From: Lumbricus terrestris
Taxonomy: Eukaryota; Annelida; Clitellata; Crassiclitellata; Lumbricidae
Length of the DNA stretch: 64,000 nucleotides
NCBI GenBank assembly: GCA_949752735.1
Contig: OX457051.1
Location: 833,501 to 897,500 of the forward strand
Reading direction: 5' to 3'
In this document: positions 30,189 through 40,130 of the stretch, one piece after another
Layout of the letters: each line of letters begins with the position of its first letter
Position numbering within the stretch: the first letter of the stretch is position 1
The notes under the pieces: generated by a model
The model's database searches: none
The model's input: the letters and a program-made list of their open reading frames with translations, nothing else
Told to the model about the DNA's origin: nothing
Translations under genes and position numbers: made by a program

Positions 30189-33100
30189 TTACACTTTGTT
30201 GTACAGTTGTATTTCTTTCAAATACAGCAAAATATTCTTTGGAGGAACATGTTCAAAAATATCAGAAAGGGATTGTTCCATATAATATTTTTGTCTTGTC
30301 GTTGTAAAATCAACACATGACACCAGTATGTGTTCCACTGTGAGAGGGCAACTGCACCCCACACACTGCGGCGCATCTTCTTTCTTAAGCAAATGAACAT
30401 GCGTAAGATAAGTATGACCTATTCTTAGCCGTGCTAAGACTACTTCATCTCTACGGTTGTCTTGGGAGGCATGGTGCCATCTTTCTATATTGGGATTAAT
30501 AGTATGGAGTTTATTACGATCCATGATACTCCACTTTAACTTCCATTGATCATATACATAAGCATCTATGTATTGTTTGGCATCAGAATATGGCACTTTG
30601 CAGTATGACACTGCATCTGAAAGGGCTGCTTTGGCAGCTGCGTCTGCAGCCTCATTGCCTCTAATGCCAACATGACCTGGCACCCAGCAAAATTTAACCA
30701 TTTTGCCAGACATTGTAATCCGGTGGTACTTGGATACTACATCTACCACAAGCGAGTGGTTTAGATTATAACCTGCGACAGCTTGCAAAGATGACAGTGA
30801 ATCACTAATTATTAAAAACTGTTTCCTTCTGGATTTACTTGTAATATCCAGAGCTAGAAGGAGACCTGTAAGTTCAGCTGTGTAGATAGAAGTTTTATTT
30901 GGGAGTCGTACTGATAAAGAACTGTCCCCTGCAAATGCACTTGCGGCTACTGTGTCACCTTCTTTTGAGCCATCAGTATATATTTTTATGTATGATGTAT
31001 AGTTTGATAGTAGCTCTTGAAACATACATTTATATATATCTGGACTAGTGTCAGACTTCTTATGTTCATGCAATTCAAGCAGTACCTGAGGTCTACAAAG
31101 AGACCATGGCGGAAGAGCACCAATGTTCTGTTCTGCTATACAACTCATGTCAAAGTCCAGATCTTCTAGATGGGGTTGTAGGCGAATACCTAGTGGTGGT
31201 ATAGCAGTTGGCTTGTTGTTAAATAGCTGCCGATTGTCTGGTTGAAATACACACCGGTATGTTGGATTCCTTGGGTTACTCTTAAGTCTAGATACATACT
31301 GAAGCTCCAGTTTTGTTCTTCGTAAAGATAAGGGGGTGACGTCAGCCTCCACCTCAAGACTAGCAACTGGTGATGTGCGAAAAGCACCTAGACAAAGGCG
31401 TAGAGCCTGATTCTGAATAGGATCAAGAACTTTCAAATAAGATGGTCGTGCACTGCCATAAACCACTGATCCATACTCTAGCTTTGATCTTATAACTGCA
31501 TTGTACAGTCGAAGTAAGATGACTCTATCAGCTCCCCAGTCAGTATGTGCTACAACCTTAAGAAGGTTCAAGGCTTTTATTCCCTTTTTCTTCAGATACT
31601 GTATGTGCAGTTTGAAAGTAAGTTTTCTATCAAATACGATTCCCAAGAACTTATACTCCCTGACCACCGGGATCCTACATCCTGAGATCGTTAGTTCTGG
31701 TTCTGGATGGACTCCTCGCTTATTGCAGAAGTGCATACATACAGTTTTAGATTTTGAAAATTTAAAACCATTTTCATTACACCAGCCCTCCATTTTATTC
31801 AGACATCTTTGAAGCTGTCTTTCAATAGATGCCATACTGGACGAGGTATAGCAGATGAGTAGGTCGTCGACATACAAAGAGCAGTCAACTCCTGTGCCCA
31901 GACATTTAACAATACTATTTATCTTTAATATAAATAATGTGGTAGACAGGATGCTACCTTGTGGTACTCCAGCTTCTTGATCATATGCACTAGAGAGACA
32001 ATTTCCGATGCGTACTTTAAAAGTACGATCGGTTAAGAAGCCAGATATAAAGTCAGGCAGTCTTCCACGAAGACCAGCCTCGTGCAGGTCTTTCATTATA
32101 CCATACTTCCACGTAGTATCATATGCCTTTTCGATATCGAAAAAGATAGCGACGGCATGATGTTTTCGTATGAATGCCTGGCGTACTATAGATTCAAGAC
32201 GGACAACTTGATCTATAGTACTTCGCTGACGACGGAAGCCACTCTGGTCTTCAGTTAAGATATTATTCGCCTCCAAATACCACATTAATCTCGTATTGAC
32301 CATTCGTTCCATGGTTTTGCATAAACAGCTAGTAAGAGCTATTGGTCGGTAGTTTGATGGGTTTGTGTCATCTTTACCGGGTTTAGGTATTGGGATCACC
32401 GTTGCATCTCTCCATAGAGAAGGGAATGCCCCAGAATCCCAAATTCTATTGAAAATGTTGAGCAGTGTCATCAGGCTGGACTCAGGGAGGTGTTTAAGTA
32501 ATTGATAATGGATGTTATCTGGGCCAGGAGAGGAGTCATGTGCCTTGTTTAATGAATCTTGAAGCTCAGCACTGGTGAAGGATTCATTATAAATTTCATT
32601 GTTATTAGAAGAAAACTTTAATGGAATCTTTTCCATTTTAGTTTTATACACATTAAAAGATTCGTTATAGTGTGCAGATGATGAGTTCTCTGCAAAAGCT
32701 TCACCTAATGTGTTTGCAATATCCTGAATTTCAGTGACAGTATTTCCATCAGTATGAAGGTGCTTTATTGGTGATGACTTAGCCTTCCCATCAATTTTTC
32801 TAACCATATTCCAAATCTTTTTCATTGGAGTATGGTGATTGAGTTTGGACACATAGCTTCTCCAGCTTATACGTTTCGAGGAACGGATGGTTCGTCTGGC
32901 TGTGGCTCGTGAAATTCGGTATTTGGCAAGATTTTGAGCATCAGGATGTTTCTGCAGATGTCTCAAATCGTGTTTTCGTTGATAGACAGCGGATCTACAG
33001 TTGTCATCAAACCAGGGTTTATTAATACGTCTTGGATTTGTCGAGGTTGTGGGAATAGATGATTTCGCGGCCTTGATTACATATCCTGTAAATTTGCTAA

Positions 33101-33881
33101 TTGGATCCTCGTCTTCCATCATCTCAGACTCTTCGATGTATGTACTACATAGATGTTGGAATTCTTCCCAATTAGCTCTGCTCATAGCCCATCTATTAGG
33201 TTGTTCACTTGGTGGAGTCGCTGCGGACTTTAGAACAACAGGGATGTGATCACTACCATGAGCATCACTATCAACGATCCACTGAAAGTCCAAGAAAACA
33301 TCTGGATCGCACAATGAGAGATCAAGAGCTGATTGTTCACCAGATGCTGGATGTACATATGTATATGACTTGTCATTTAGCAAGCATATATCTAGTTCCA
33401 TAAGGATATTTTCTAGCCGTTTTCCTTTAGAGTCCAATTTCTTGCAACCCCAAATTGGGCTGTGTGCATTAAAGTCGCCAAGTAATAAAAATGGTTTGGG
33501 CAGCTGAGAAATTAAATCCTTAAGGTCTTGCTCTGTCCATTTGGTATGAGGCGGAAGATAGATGGAGCATATAGTAAGAGCTTTTGGTACAGACACCCGT
33601 ATTGCTATTGCTTGCAGGGATGTTCTTAGTTGTAACTGGCTATGCGGTGTGATGTTGCTGACCAGTATCCCAACTCCTCCTGAGTGGTTCCCATTCACCT
33701 CAGATCCAGGACAGTAATAACATGAAAAATGCTTTACTGCAAGATCCTTATCACCCAGCATCGTCTCTTGGAGGCATAAAGCAACTGGATTATATTGATG
33801 AATTAACAGTTGTAATTCATCGAAGTTGGATCGCAAACCTCGACAATTCCATTGTAAAATATTAATATTTTTTGTAGCCAT
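30189..33881 (-). CDS. LINE ORF2: endonuclease, reverse transcriptase, RNase H
   Basis: The 1230-residue protein nicks target DNA, primes and copies the LINE RNA. The N-terminal AP-type endonuclease shows WNCRG (about 11-15), QET (39-41), GDFNAH (134-139) and SDH (208). The RT spans about 450-740, with KPGKD, NYRPIALTS, SGFRRQRST, motif A F-F-D-I-E-K-A-Y-D, PQGSILS, and catalytic YVDD near 669. RNase H lies at about 960-1090, with TDGS, AELTG, SDS and GNEAAD giving the D-E-D-D set. A C-terminal C-x-C-x-H-x4-C zinc motif follows. The ATG overlaps the ORF1 stop by one base (TAATG), suggesting reinitiation. Intact. Confidence 0.95.
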   Translation of the reverse strand: MATKNINILQWNCRGLRSNFDELQLLIHQYNPVALCLQETMLGDKDLAVKHFSCYYCPGSEVNGNHSGGVGILVSNITPHSQLQLRTSLQAIAIRVSVPKALTICSIYLPPHTKWTEQDLKDLISQLPKPFLLLGDFNAHSPIWGCKKLDSKGKRLENILMELDICLLNDKSYTYVHPASGEQSALDLSLCDPDVFLDFQWIVDSDAHGSDHIPVVLKSAATPPSEQPNRWAMSRANWEEFQHLCSTYIEESEMMEDEDPISKFTGYVIKAAKSSIPTTSTNPRRINKPWFDDNCRSAVYQRKHDLRHLQKHPDAQNLAKYRISRATARRTIRSSKRISWRSYVSKLNHHTPMKKIWNMVRKIDGKAKSSPIKHLHTDGNTVTEIQDIANTLGEAFAENSSSAHYNESFNVYKTKMEKIPLKFSSNNNEIYNESFTSAELQDSLNKAHDSSPGPDNIHYQLLKHLPESSLMTLLNIFNRIWDSGAFPSLWRDATVIPIPKPGKDDTNPSNYRPIALTSCLCKTMERMVNTRLMWYLEANNILTEDQSGFRRQRSTIDQVVRLESIVRQAFIRKHHAVAIFFDIEKAYDTTWKYGIMKDLHEAGLRGRLPDFISGFLTDRTFKVRIGNCLSSAYDQEAGVPQGSILSTTLFILKINSIVKCLGTGVDCSLYVDDLLICYTSSSMASIERQLQRCLNKMEGWCNENGFKFSKSKTVCMHFCNKRGVHPEPELTISGCRIPVVREYKFLGIVFDRKLTFKLHIQYLKKKGIKALNLLKVVAHTDWGADRVILLRLYNAVIRSKLEYGSVVYGSARPSYLKVLDPIQNQALRLCLGAFRTSPVASLEVEADVTPLSLRRTKLELQYVSRLKSNPRNPTYRCVFQPDNRQLFNNKPTAIPPLGIRLQPHLEDLDFDMSCIAEQNIGALPPWSLCRPQVLLELHEHKKSDTSPDIYKCMFQELLSNYTSYIKIYTDGSKEGDTVAASAFAGDSSLSVRLPNKTSIYTAELTGLLLALDITSKSRRKQFLIISDSLSSLQAVAGYNLNHSLVVDVVSKYHRITMSGKMVKFCWVPGHVGIRGNEAADAAAKAALSDAVSYCKVPYSDAKQYIDAYVYDQWKLKWSIMDRNKLHTINPNIERWHHASQDNRRDEVVLARLRIGHTYLTHVHLLKKEDAPQCVGCSCPLTVEHILVSCVDFTTTRQKYYMEQSLSDIFEHVPPKNILLYLKEIQLYNKV

Positions 33882-35170
33882 TATGGGGGTAAAATAGGTT
33901 TAAAATCTTTTTTACCCTTGATTGATGTAGGAGGCTGGCCTCCTTCCACCTCCATTTCATCAATTTCATCCAGGCTACCATACTTGTTGTAGCCCTGGAT
34001 TGGATCCTCAGATCCCTTTGAAACCCTGTTAGAAGCAGCCTTCTTTCCAGGAGGAATTTTACGTGTAGGTAAGTTTGTGGAACTAGTTTCTCCTTTGTCG
34101 GACTTAGCACCAGAAGTTTTCAGCATTGGTTTTTCGCTAGGATAAACAGGGCTTGGAGTTATCATCATCGTGTTGAAGTCATCCGTTCCATCTGTGGAAG
34201 TTGCAGTGCTTTTATGGGTGGTCAGAGAAATGTCTAGAGGAGCATTCTGCTTAATCCAAGTGATATCAGTCTGAGTTGATATTGATGTTGTTTTCTTGGA
34301 TGCTTTAACAGAGTTTGCATAGGAAGGAATTGAGGGATTTGATGTTCTATCTACAATAGTCCTTGCCTCAGCAAATGAAACTGACTGTGTCACCTTGACT
34401 TTTTGTATCTCTCGCTCTCTCTTCCATTTAGGACATTCCTTTGAATATGCTGGGTGATTCTCTCCACAGTTAACACACTTAGGGGTCTTCTGGCAATGGA
34501 TCTCACGTGTTTCTGTGTGTCCTTCCTCACCACATCGCGGACAGGTGTCTTCTCTTTTGCAATTGGCTCTGTGATGTCCAAACCGCTGACATTTAAAACA
34601 CCGCATTGGCTGGGGGATGAAAATATCCACTTTCAGGTTGATGTATCCTGCTTTGATGACCTTTGGGGGCACATGGTTTTCGAATGTTAGGATAATAGTG
34701 TCAGTTGGTCTAACTTGTCCGTCTCTTTTTATGGTCATTCTTTTTGCTTTTGAGACACCCTGCTCCCTCAGTCCATCTACAATCTCTTCCTCAGAACAAT
34801 CTCTCAAGTCAGGTGCTCTTACAACTCCCTGGCTCGAGTTTAGGCTACGATGGCCCGAAACCTTAACTGGGATGTTGACGAAACTTTTGATTTTTAACAA
34901 ATTGTCAGCCTGTGATTTGCGTTCTACTTCAATCATAATACTTCCTGAGCGCATACGCTGGGCTGCTGGCTGCTGGTCTCCAAGCAAGCCTGTCAGTGCT
35001 TTACCTATTATGAAAGGTGAAAGTTTAGAAAGCTGTTGGTGTGCTTCGTCATCTTCCCCAGAGATAACGAGAAATCTTGGGAACATGACAATAGCCTCCT
35101 CGTCCGAAAAGTCTTCCTTTGCTCTTTTTTTATTATTTTGTGAACCCATATGTGTGAAGTTAATATTCAT
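33881..35170 (-). CDS. LINE ORF1: zinc-knuckle RNA-binding protein
   Basis: The 429-residue protein would coat LINE RNA in the ribonucleoprotein particle. It has three consecutive zinc knuckles at about residues 190-250 (C-F-K-C-x4-G-H-x4-C, C-P-R-C-x3-G-H, C-V-N-C-x4-H-x5-C). The N-terminal half has no signature I can name; the C-terminus is Ser/Thr/Lys-rich and probably disordered. It precedes ORF2 with the TAATG overlap. The second copy at 55504 differs by a net 6-base loss giving two fewer residues. Confidence 0.9.
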   Translation of the reverse strand: MNINFTHMGSQNNKKRAKEDFSDEEAIVMFPRFLVISGEDDEAHQQLSKLSPFIIGKALTGLLGDQQPAAQRMRSGSIMIEVERKSQADNLLKIKSFVNIPVKVSGHRSLNSSQGVVRAPDLRDCSEEEIVDGLREQGVSKAKRMTIKRDGQVRPTDTIILTFENHVPPKVIKAGYINLKVDIFIPQPMRCFKCQRFGHHRANCKREDTCPRCGEEGHTETREIHCQKTPKCVNCGENHPAYSKECPKWKREREIQKVKVTQSVSFAEARTIVDRTSNPSIPSYANSVKASKKTTSISTQTDITWIKQNAPLDISLTTHKSTATSTDGTDDFNTMMITPSPVYPSEKPMLKTSGAKSDKGETSSTNLPTRKIPPGKKAASNRVSKGSEDPIQGYNKYGSLDEIDEMEVEGGQPPTSIKGKKDFKPILPP

Positions 35171-35680
35171 CTCCCGTGGTCCCCACCCACCACGGAGCCC
35201 AACATGGGAACATCTGGAGGCACGAGCGGAGCTCTAGTGCACAGACGTTAGGGCTGCACAGGAGATATACTCAGAGGTGACCCCGATTGACCCATAAGCC
35301 ACCGCCTTCTACAGTCTCCTGTCACCATAGAAACTGCCAGATGTTTACAAGTGTCCACATTCTTTAAAAAAAAGTCCATTAATCATTTTAAACGCTGACT
35401 ACTTTGCAAGACTAGATAGAGAGACTGTAGGGCATGGCGTGACCAGCCGATTAGTCGAACCGGGCCCATCCGACTTCCCGTCTAGGTGAATCCGAGGCCA
35501 AAGCGACGTGTTGCAGCTAACCATGCCGCAGCATGGCAGCCACTCAGTAACCAGAATCCTCTTCTCCACCGACACGGGATCGCAGCCCACGGCAAACAGG
35601 CTGCCTCCTTTTAGTCGCCTCTTACGACATGCAGGAGGATACAGCGGACCAATTCTGACCCCGGACCCGCAGGGGGGAAT
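35171..35680 (-). promoter_or_regulatory. 5' untranslated leader of the LINE
   Basis: About 510 bp with no supported ORF. The family normally starts transcription at the first base from an internal promoter; no specific box is visible. The start CCCCCCTGCGGGTCCGGGG is GC-rich. Confidence 0.4.
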
Positions 35681-36213
35681 GTGGCCAATGGAGAGAGGGG
35701 CACTGGGTTTTCGGCGGCATAGAGAGGGAAAGTGGGCGCTGCTTTCTCGTGGAAGTGCCGAATCGTCGAGCTGACACGCTTGCAGCATGCATCGAACAAC
35801 ATATTTTACCCGGGTCACATATAGTGTCAGACGGATGGGCTGCTTACGCCAACATCGAGCGGATACAGAACGGGATTTACCAGCATTCTGTGGTCGTGCA
35901 TCAGCACAACTTTGTCAACCCCGATGACGACAGTGTCCATACGCAGAACATAGAAAATTTATGGATGCGCGCGAAGCGCAAGCTTAAACGACAATTTGGC
36001 ACCAGTCGGGCACTTTTCCCCTCATATTTACATGAGTTCGTTTACCGTAATTGCTTTCGTGCAGACGATATGCATAAGAGCTTTTTGGTCACTTTGGGCG
36101 AAAACTACGCATAAAGACATTTCGCGTCATGAGAGTTGCGTAATGACACGTTTCTACTATCATCATGTTGAAAAAAAAATAACGACGCTAAACTACAGGA
36201 TTACCCCCAATTG

Positions 36214-36650
36214 AATGCTTTCATGTTCTCAAGTTCCTACAGCATGCTGTCCTTGTTGTTAAAGATGAAATTAAAATGACATATCGCTCTACTCCTGATT
36301 TGGCGCAATGTCAAATCTAATAGATAATATCTTGAGCACATTTTAAAAAGGTTATGCCATGCACTTTTTCAGTGTTGCAATACATCTGACAGAGGAAATT
36401 TTATTGTTTCTATTACTGTTTTAAGGTTGAAACACCTGTCATTCTGTCAGGATTCAATTATACTAGCATGTACAATATGGAACTATGGGCCTAACCTAAC
36501 CCATAATAGATAGTCACTTTGAGCACATTTCTAGATGCCATGCATCAATGATTAAATATGCATTAAAATTTAAATATTAAAAAAGTCAATATATCCGGTC
36601 TTCACTTTTGCTACGAGCTGTTAAGGATAACTTTTTGCAAAGCATCGCAG
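36214..36650. other. AT-rich sequence past the Merlin element
   Basis: The first 107 bases continue the interrupted acidic ORF. The rest shows no gene. Confidence 0.4.
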
Positions 36651-37130
36651 ACGACTTAAACGTAATTTTCAGTCGCTCCTGGTCAAAGCGCATCCCTGAC
36701 CGGGACGATGTTGCCGCATGCGTTGTGACAGCGGACGAGGCAGATGATGCTGCGCTGCATAAGTGCTAAGGCTAAAATTTGGCAGAAGGTGCTGCAGCTG
36801 TCCTTGCACATGTAAACTGCAGATCGGACTGAACAAGTCACTCACGAGTAGAGATCTACAAGCTTACGTCCTAATTGTTAAGTATGAAATTTTCAATATT
36901 ATGTCTTTATCGCATATGCAGATCGAGTGTAGGGCAGTACAGATTAGACAATTTACATTAGATTATGTTTATTGCTTTTGAATTCGACAAAGGCGCAAAG
37001 CATAGCCTGGTCTCTTGCCTAGGTGCGCTTCGTCCACTCAGCGCAGGAGAAGTTAGTGGACGGATGGTGTGTGCATCCTTGGAGGAGTGGCAAAGATTGT
37101 GTGGTAAGGAGTGTAGGCGGGCATTAGTCA
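36651..37130 (+). pseudogene. Module A copy 4, decayed
   Basis: First F-S-R-S-W-S-K-R-I-P-D-R-D-D-V-A-A-C-V-V-T-A-D-E-A-D (36670-36750), the C-terminal block of a module. Then from about 36978 GAATTCGACAAAGGCGCA and a region that reads, with a frame change, V-R-F-V-H-S-A-Q-E-K. This repeats the order C-terminal block then next N-terminal block as in copy 3. Duplicated at 58268-58747. Confidence 0.45.
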
Positions 37131-37136
37131 GATGAT

Positions 37137-37753
37137 TGTTTATGGCTAGCTTTAACCCTGGTAATTAGATGCTACAGCAATTTCACACTTTAAACCTCAT
37201 TCTCTGCATTGACAATTCTTAGTGGCAACACATGAACGCGTGTCTTCGCCGTTGCAGGTATATATATGGGCTCCGGCATCTGTTGCTGGAAGCTATGCAG
37301 CGATGGAACACCGTTGGTGGGATCCAAGATGCGTTGCGGCAGTGGCAAAAGCGGGTGCTGCTGCTGACGCTGCAAAAGCTTCTAGAGAAAAAGCAGCGTA
37401 CCTCGCACAATTTGCGCAGTCTGCGTATGCGTACGCTAACCGTCATTCCGACTGAGTATACAACAGCGTTTACCAAAGTGGGCGCAGGGGTTCCGCGAAA
37501 AGAATTAAGAAATATACACGATGAGGAGGAGGTAGCGCAAAGTAGAGCTTGGTCGCTTGCGGAAGTGCTCTTGCTGCACCAGTCGCAGGAGACATTTTAC
37601 CGGGAGTTATGCCCTCTGCGTACAATGAGCAGAGCGGTGGGTCAGCATGCCGCGGACATTCTTCGGCTGACAAATAAAACTACCTGTAGATACGTCTGCA
37701 TAATTCAATGTAATGGTCCGTCTGTGATTATGGGAAGCAACCTCGCGACGTAA
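37137..37753 (+). CDS. SVAGSYAAM exon with Ala-rich end, plus module A copy 5
   Basis: After an acceptor-like CGCCGTTGCAG at 37258 one frame reads A-P-A-S-V-A-G-S-Y-A-A-M-E-H-R-W-W-D, then VAAVAKAGAAADAAKASREK and AAYLAQFAQSAYAYANR to a stop at 37455, the Ala-rich terminal region of the module. In a second frame from about 37490, SRAWSLAEVLLLHQSQETF, Y-R-E-L-C-P-L-R-T-M-S-R-A-V-G-Q-H-A-A-D-I continues as in copy 1. Two phases mean either splicing or decay. Identical copy at 58754-59370. Confidence 0.45.
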
Positions 37754-37780
37754 CACTGTAGTTCATGAACACATTGTTTA

Positions 37781-38104
37781 TTAATGTTGATATGTCTTTT
37801 TGGTCATCAGCCTGACAAAGAAAACAGGTTCCTGAGTCATGGCCGAAGCTAATTTACCGACAAGCCTACATGCATACATGTTGGAAGTAAATACGTGCCT
37901 TTCAATATTAGAGAAAGATGCAGTCGAAAGTGTTAGGGGTAACTGGTTTCTGAAGGTGATATCCCTTATGCTATGGACGATGGACTTTCCATGTTCCTCG
38001 CAGAGAGATGCAATAATTAAGCATGAACATTGATCAACATAAAATTCTTGAAAACCAGCCAGAAAACCAGCGCAGTCTCTACCCCAGTTCATCCCCCTTT
38101 TCAA
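37781..38104 (-). CDS. Unrecognised minus-strand ORF, 107 codons
   Basis: Reads FQEFYVDQCSCLIIASLCEE, G-K-S-I-V-H-S-I-R, QLPLTLSTASFSNIERHVF and ends after a K-rich tail. The composition is protein-like, and the Leu-Pro-Leu-Thr...I-x-R-H pattern is like a block common after transposase-type regions in uncharacterised invertebrate proteins, but I cannot name it. A shorter plus frame overlaps. Identical copy at 59398-59721. Confidence 0.3.
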   Translation of the reverse strand: MKRGMNWGRDCAGFLAGFQEFYVDQCSCLIIASLCEEHGKSIVHSIRDITFRNQLPLTLSTASFSNIERHVFTSNMYACRLVGKLASAMTQEPVFFVRLMTKKTYQH

Positions 38105-38187
38105 ATGACGTCCGTCTCAATTTTACATGGCAATGGGGTTGAAAGTGACCAAAATTCACAATGTCATGAAATTTGGCCAGTCTTGAT

Positions 38188-38790
38188 GGATAAAGCCCTA
38201 CATAGATTTCAACACAGCCAAATGACAGATGGCCGCAAACTCATTCGAAAAGGATCTCTTCAAACTAATGAACAATTCTGTGTACGGTAAATGCCTTCAG
38301 AACAACAGGAAACATTTGAACGTCAGACTTGTTACGAATGAGAGGCAAGCGAAGTGATATATCGCTCAGCCAACATTTCAGGCGTTCAACATCATAAATG
38401 AAGACTTGATGGTGATCAAAATGTTAGTCGGATATCACATCCGACTAACAAGTCGGATGTGTTGGACAAGCCGATGTAGGTTGGCATGAGCATATTGGAT
38501 ATCACTAAGCTGCACATGTATCGCTTTCACTACGATCATGTGCAGAAGATGGACGAAGAAAGAGTCAAATTACTTTTCACGAACAGTTTGTGTTATCACA
38601 TTCGCACTGACGATGTGTATTTTTGGACATGCGTCAGAACATGACCGACTACCCCGCCAATCACTTTCTGCAAGCATTGTGGATACCGATACTGGGAACC
38701 TTAGCCTACTCTGGGCCAGATTCCACTGAAAACATATGTCGCTGACAGATATGTCAAAGCCGGAGTAGAGGTGGTCTGAGGAGGAATGTG
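38188..38790 (+). pseudogene. Family B DNA polymerase relic, longer copy
   Basis: The first 240 bp match 72-320 closely but contain stops (for example TGA after the AKR-equivalent codons and in QAKR). It then continues beyond that fragment with VGMSILDISKLHMYRFHYDH, a basic helix, and L-L-F-T-N-S-L, where the family B catalytic YTDTDS motif should be; both catalytic Asp residues are lost. A short direct/inverted repeat of TCGGATGT interrupts it near 38430-38460. Repeated at 59805-60407. Origin Polinton-like or viral; not decidable. Confidence 0.6.
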
Positions 38791-39299
38791 ACGACTAGTT
38801 TATCAGACTGGCACATTAAGTGTTAGGCGATAGGAAAATTGATTAAGACAGCTGGATATATAACGTGTTGGATATTATATAAACATATATTATTATATAT
38901 TTGTGCATCAGTAGGTTACATAATATTCTGTGTGATCTTTGAGAGTAGACTCCTAAGAATAGTTATATAGTAATCAGTTCATTTCGAGACCTGATATTGA
39001 GGTGTCTATAGAGGATTATTAGTGAATGTCAAATAAGTTAAATTGATAAATCATAGCCTACAGAGAGTGCTCTGCTTTGCCTTTAAAGTTCTTTTCTGCT
39101 TGTTTCCAAGTCACAGTAGGCCTAGCAGCTGTGTAAAGGTGTGATGGTATGTACAAGTTACTCTATTTTTTTCGCATGGCATGAATCGGGACCGTTTCCG
39201 AGTATGAATCTTGAATCTCTCACTCCCCCCTCCACCAATCAGGAAGCCTCCCCAATTTGAAAAGTTTTAATCTTCAAATTCTATCAAGCGTTTCAACAC
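38791..39299. other. AT-rich spacer
   Basis: No gene seen. Duplicated at 60408-60916. Confidence 0.5.
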
Positions 39300-39559
39300 A
39301 AAGAGAAGCAACCTATTACAGTGACAGCGTCCGTCCACTTCTCCAATACAATTCTGAAGAGAAATCCAAAGATCGACTGTGCATGAAACTCGCCAAGACC
39401 AGTGGAGAAAGCCATTCTGCACTTATTCACGGACACAATTGATTCAACCAACTGGCTGGGAGTTACATCAATTTGACTTGAAAGACATTACAGCAAATCA
39501 ATCATAATAGTAGTACTGTTCTAGCGGAGGAATGGACAACACAGGCAGAAATGGTGGTG
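39300..39559. repeat. 260-bp segment also present at 49430-49689
   Basis: From AAAGAGAAGCAACCTATTAC to ATGGTGGTG the two copies appear identical by eye, while both flanks differ. A short frame (R-E-A-T-Y-Y-S-D-S-V-R-P-L-L-Q-Y) is open in each. Another copy at 60917-61176 comes from the unit duplication. Confidence 0.85.
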
Positions 39560-40130
39560 CTCCGGCATGTGAACACCGACTCAACATGGCTGCAGCATTT
39601 CCATCGATGCCGCCAACCTCGCCGCAGCCGACTTAACATCCGAGCGAGGAGCCTCATCCGAACAACTGCACCGCAGCCTTCTTCGGCAAAAAGTGGTTAT
39701 TCACTTCCAATCACAGGCACCGACTCCAACCTCATGTCGACGTATAATTACTGTTGCAGAAGAACAGCAGAGCGACAGCGGCATGGCTTTGCTTTTTTCA
39801 CGGACCACGCCCATCTCTCCGTCATAAGAACGAATGGGCGTTCGAGGGAGGCAAGCTTCCGGCAGAAGAATACATAAATCCGCCTCAGACGACACGTTCC
39901 ACGAGTTCGGAAGTCTTCCTTCGACCAAGCACCGCCCGCCGTCTCAGCACGTCTCACGCCGCCGCAGACGCTTTGCTAGCCACGATGAACGCAGCAACCT
40001 CGGCGACGAAACTACAAAGGATGTAATAGTGGTCGGCTGCACGGTGGGACTTTGGATAGCCAGCCCGTCCGGAACAGGGAAACAGAGAGGACATACGAAC
40101 TTGGCCTACCACCCAAAGACGTGAATAGGA
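39560..40130 (+). pseudogene. Unrecognised Pro/Ser- and Ala-rich relic, copy 1 (module D)
   Basis: One frame gives M-A-A-A-F-P-S-M-P-P-T-S-P-Q-P and another, from 39754, has a 90-codon run with GGKLPAEEYINPP and DALLATMNAATSATKLQ. The first block recurs at 45121 (SMPPTSPQSPQHSSEAPRPK). It is broken by frame changes. Function unknown. Confidence 0.35.

Larger units (their letters stand above)
29936..35680 (-). mobile_element. Full-length I-group LINE (Nimb-like), copy 1
   Basis: The 5745-bp element is flanked by an 11-bp target duplication GTGGCCAATGG at 29925-29935 and 35681-35691. Its 5' end (35680 side) starts ATTCCCCCCTGCGGGTCCGG and soon contains GTCGTAAGAGGCGAC, a 5' leader seen in many invertebrate I-type LINEs. 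It has two long ORFs, a 3' untranslated region, and ends in TTGA/GATT repeats instead of poly(A). ORF2 has a C-terminal RNase H domain, which places it in the I group; Nimb is my best guess at clade. Both ORFs are intact, so it could be autonomous. Confidence 0.9.
29288..36114 (+). pseudogene. Merlin transposase, split by LINE insertion (29288-29935 and 35692-36114)
   Basis: The transposase would move the Merlin element. The left piece carries a zinc-ribbon region with C-G-V-C, C and C-x2-C pairs, the SQMMRESK region and the first catalytic Asp (residue 202, EIDES) ending HRGQW. The right piece resumes in frame with REGHWVFGG, RCFLVEVPNRRADTL, a second Asp (residue 263, SDGWAAY) and the catalytic Glu (residue 304, IENLW). 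Together they make 356 residues from the ATG at 29288, or 329 from 29369, a normal length, with no other break. The disruption is caused only by the LINE inserted after codon 216. Confidence 0.9.
29218..36205 (+). mobile_element. Merlin (ISXO2-type) transposon interrupted by a LINE
   Basis: The ends are inverted repeats matching for about 35 bases: the left begins GGTAATCCTGTAGTTTAGCG and the right end reversed begins identically. Both continue TCGTTA and a T-run. It is flanked by the 8-bp direct repeat CCCAATTG at 29210-29217 and 36206-36213, as expected for Merlin (8-9 bp). Without the inserted LINE and its duplication the element is 1232 bp, a normal Merlin size. The right part alone also occurs at 57309-57822 in the second unit. 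Confidence 0.95.
28995..36320 (+). pseudogene. Acidic ORF interrupted by the Merlin element
   Basis: The frame 28995-29217 starts M-Y-T-T-N-E, is rich in Glu/Asp (EEELDVEQEEREDVDVGKEE), then turns hydrophobic (GASLFGLDKLMKLYF, M-A-Y-P-I). It stops just inside Merlin. If Merlin and one 8-bp target copy are left out, the same frame continues at 36213 as E-C-F-H-V-L-K-F-L-Q-H-A-V and runs 35 more codons to a stop at 36318-36320. The conserved phase across a 7-kb insertion suggests the target was coding, about 109 residues in total. I do not recognise it. The ATG comes right at the end of the duplicated segment, so the true 5' end may lie in an upstream exon. Confidence 0.4.

Noticed and set aside
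34617..35237. Long plus-strand frame opposite LINE ORF1
   Set aside because: Antisense shadow. It changes in step with ORF1 between the two copies and has no recognisable motif.
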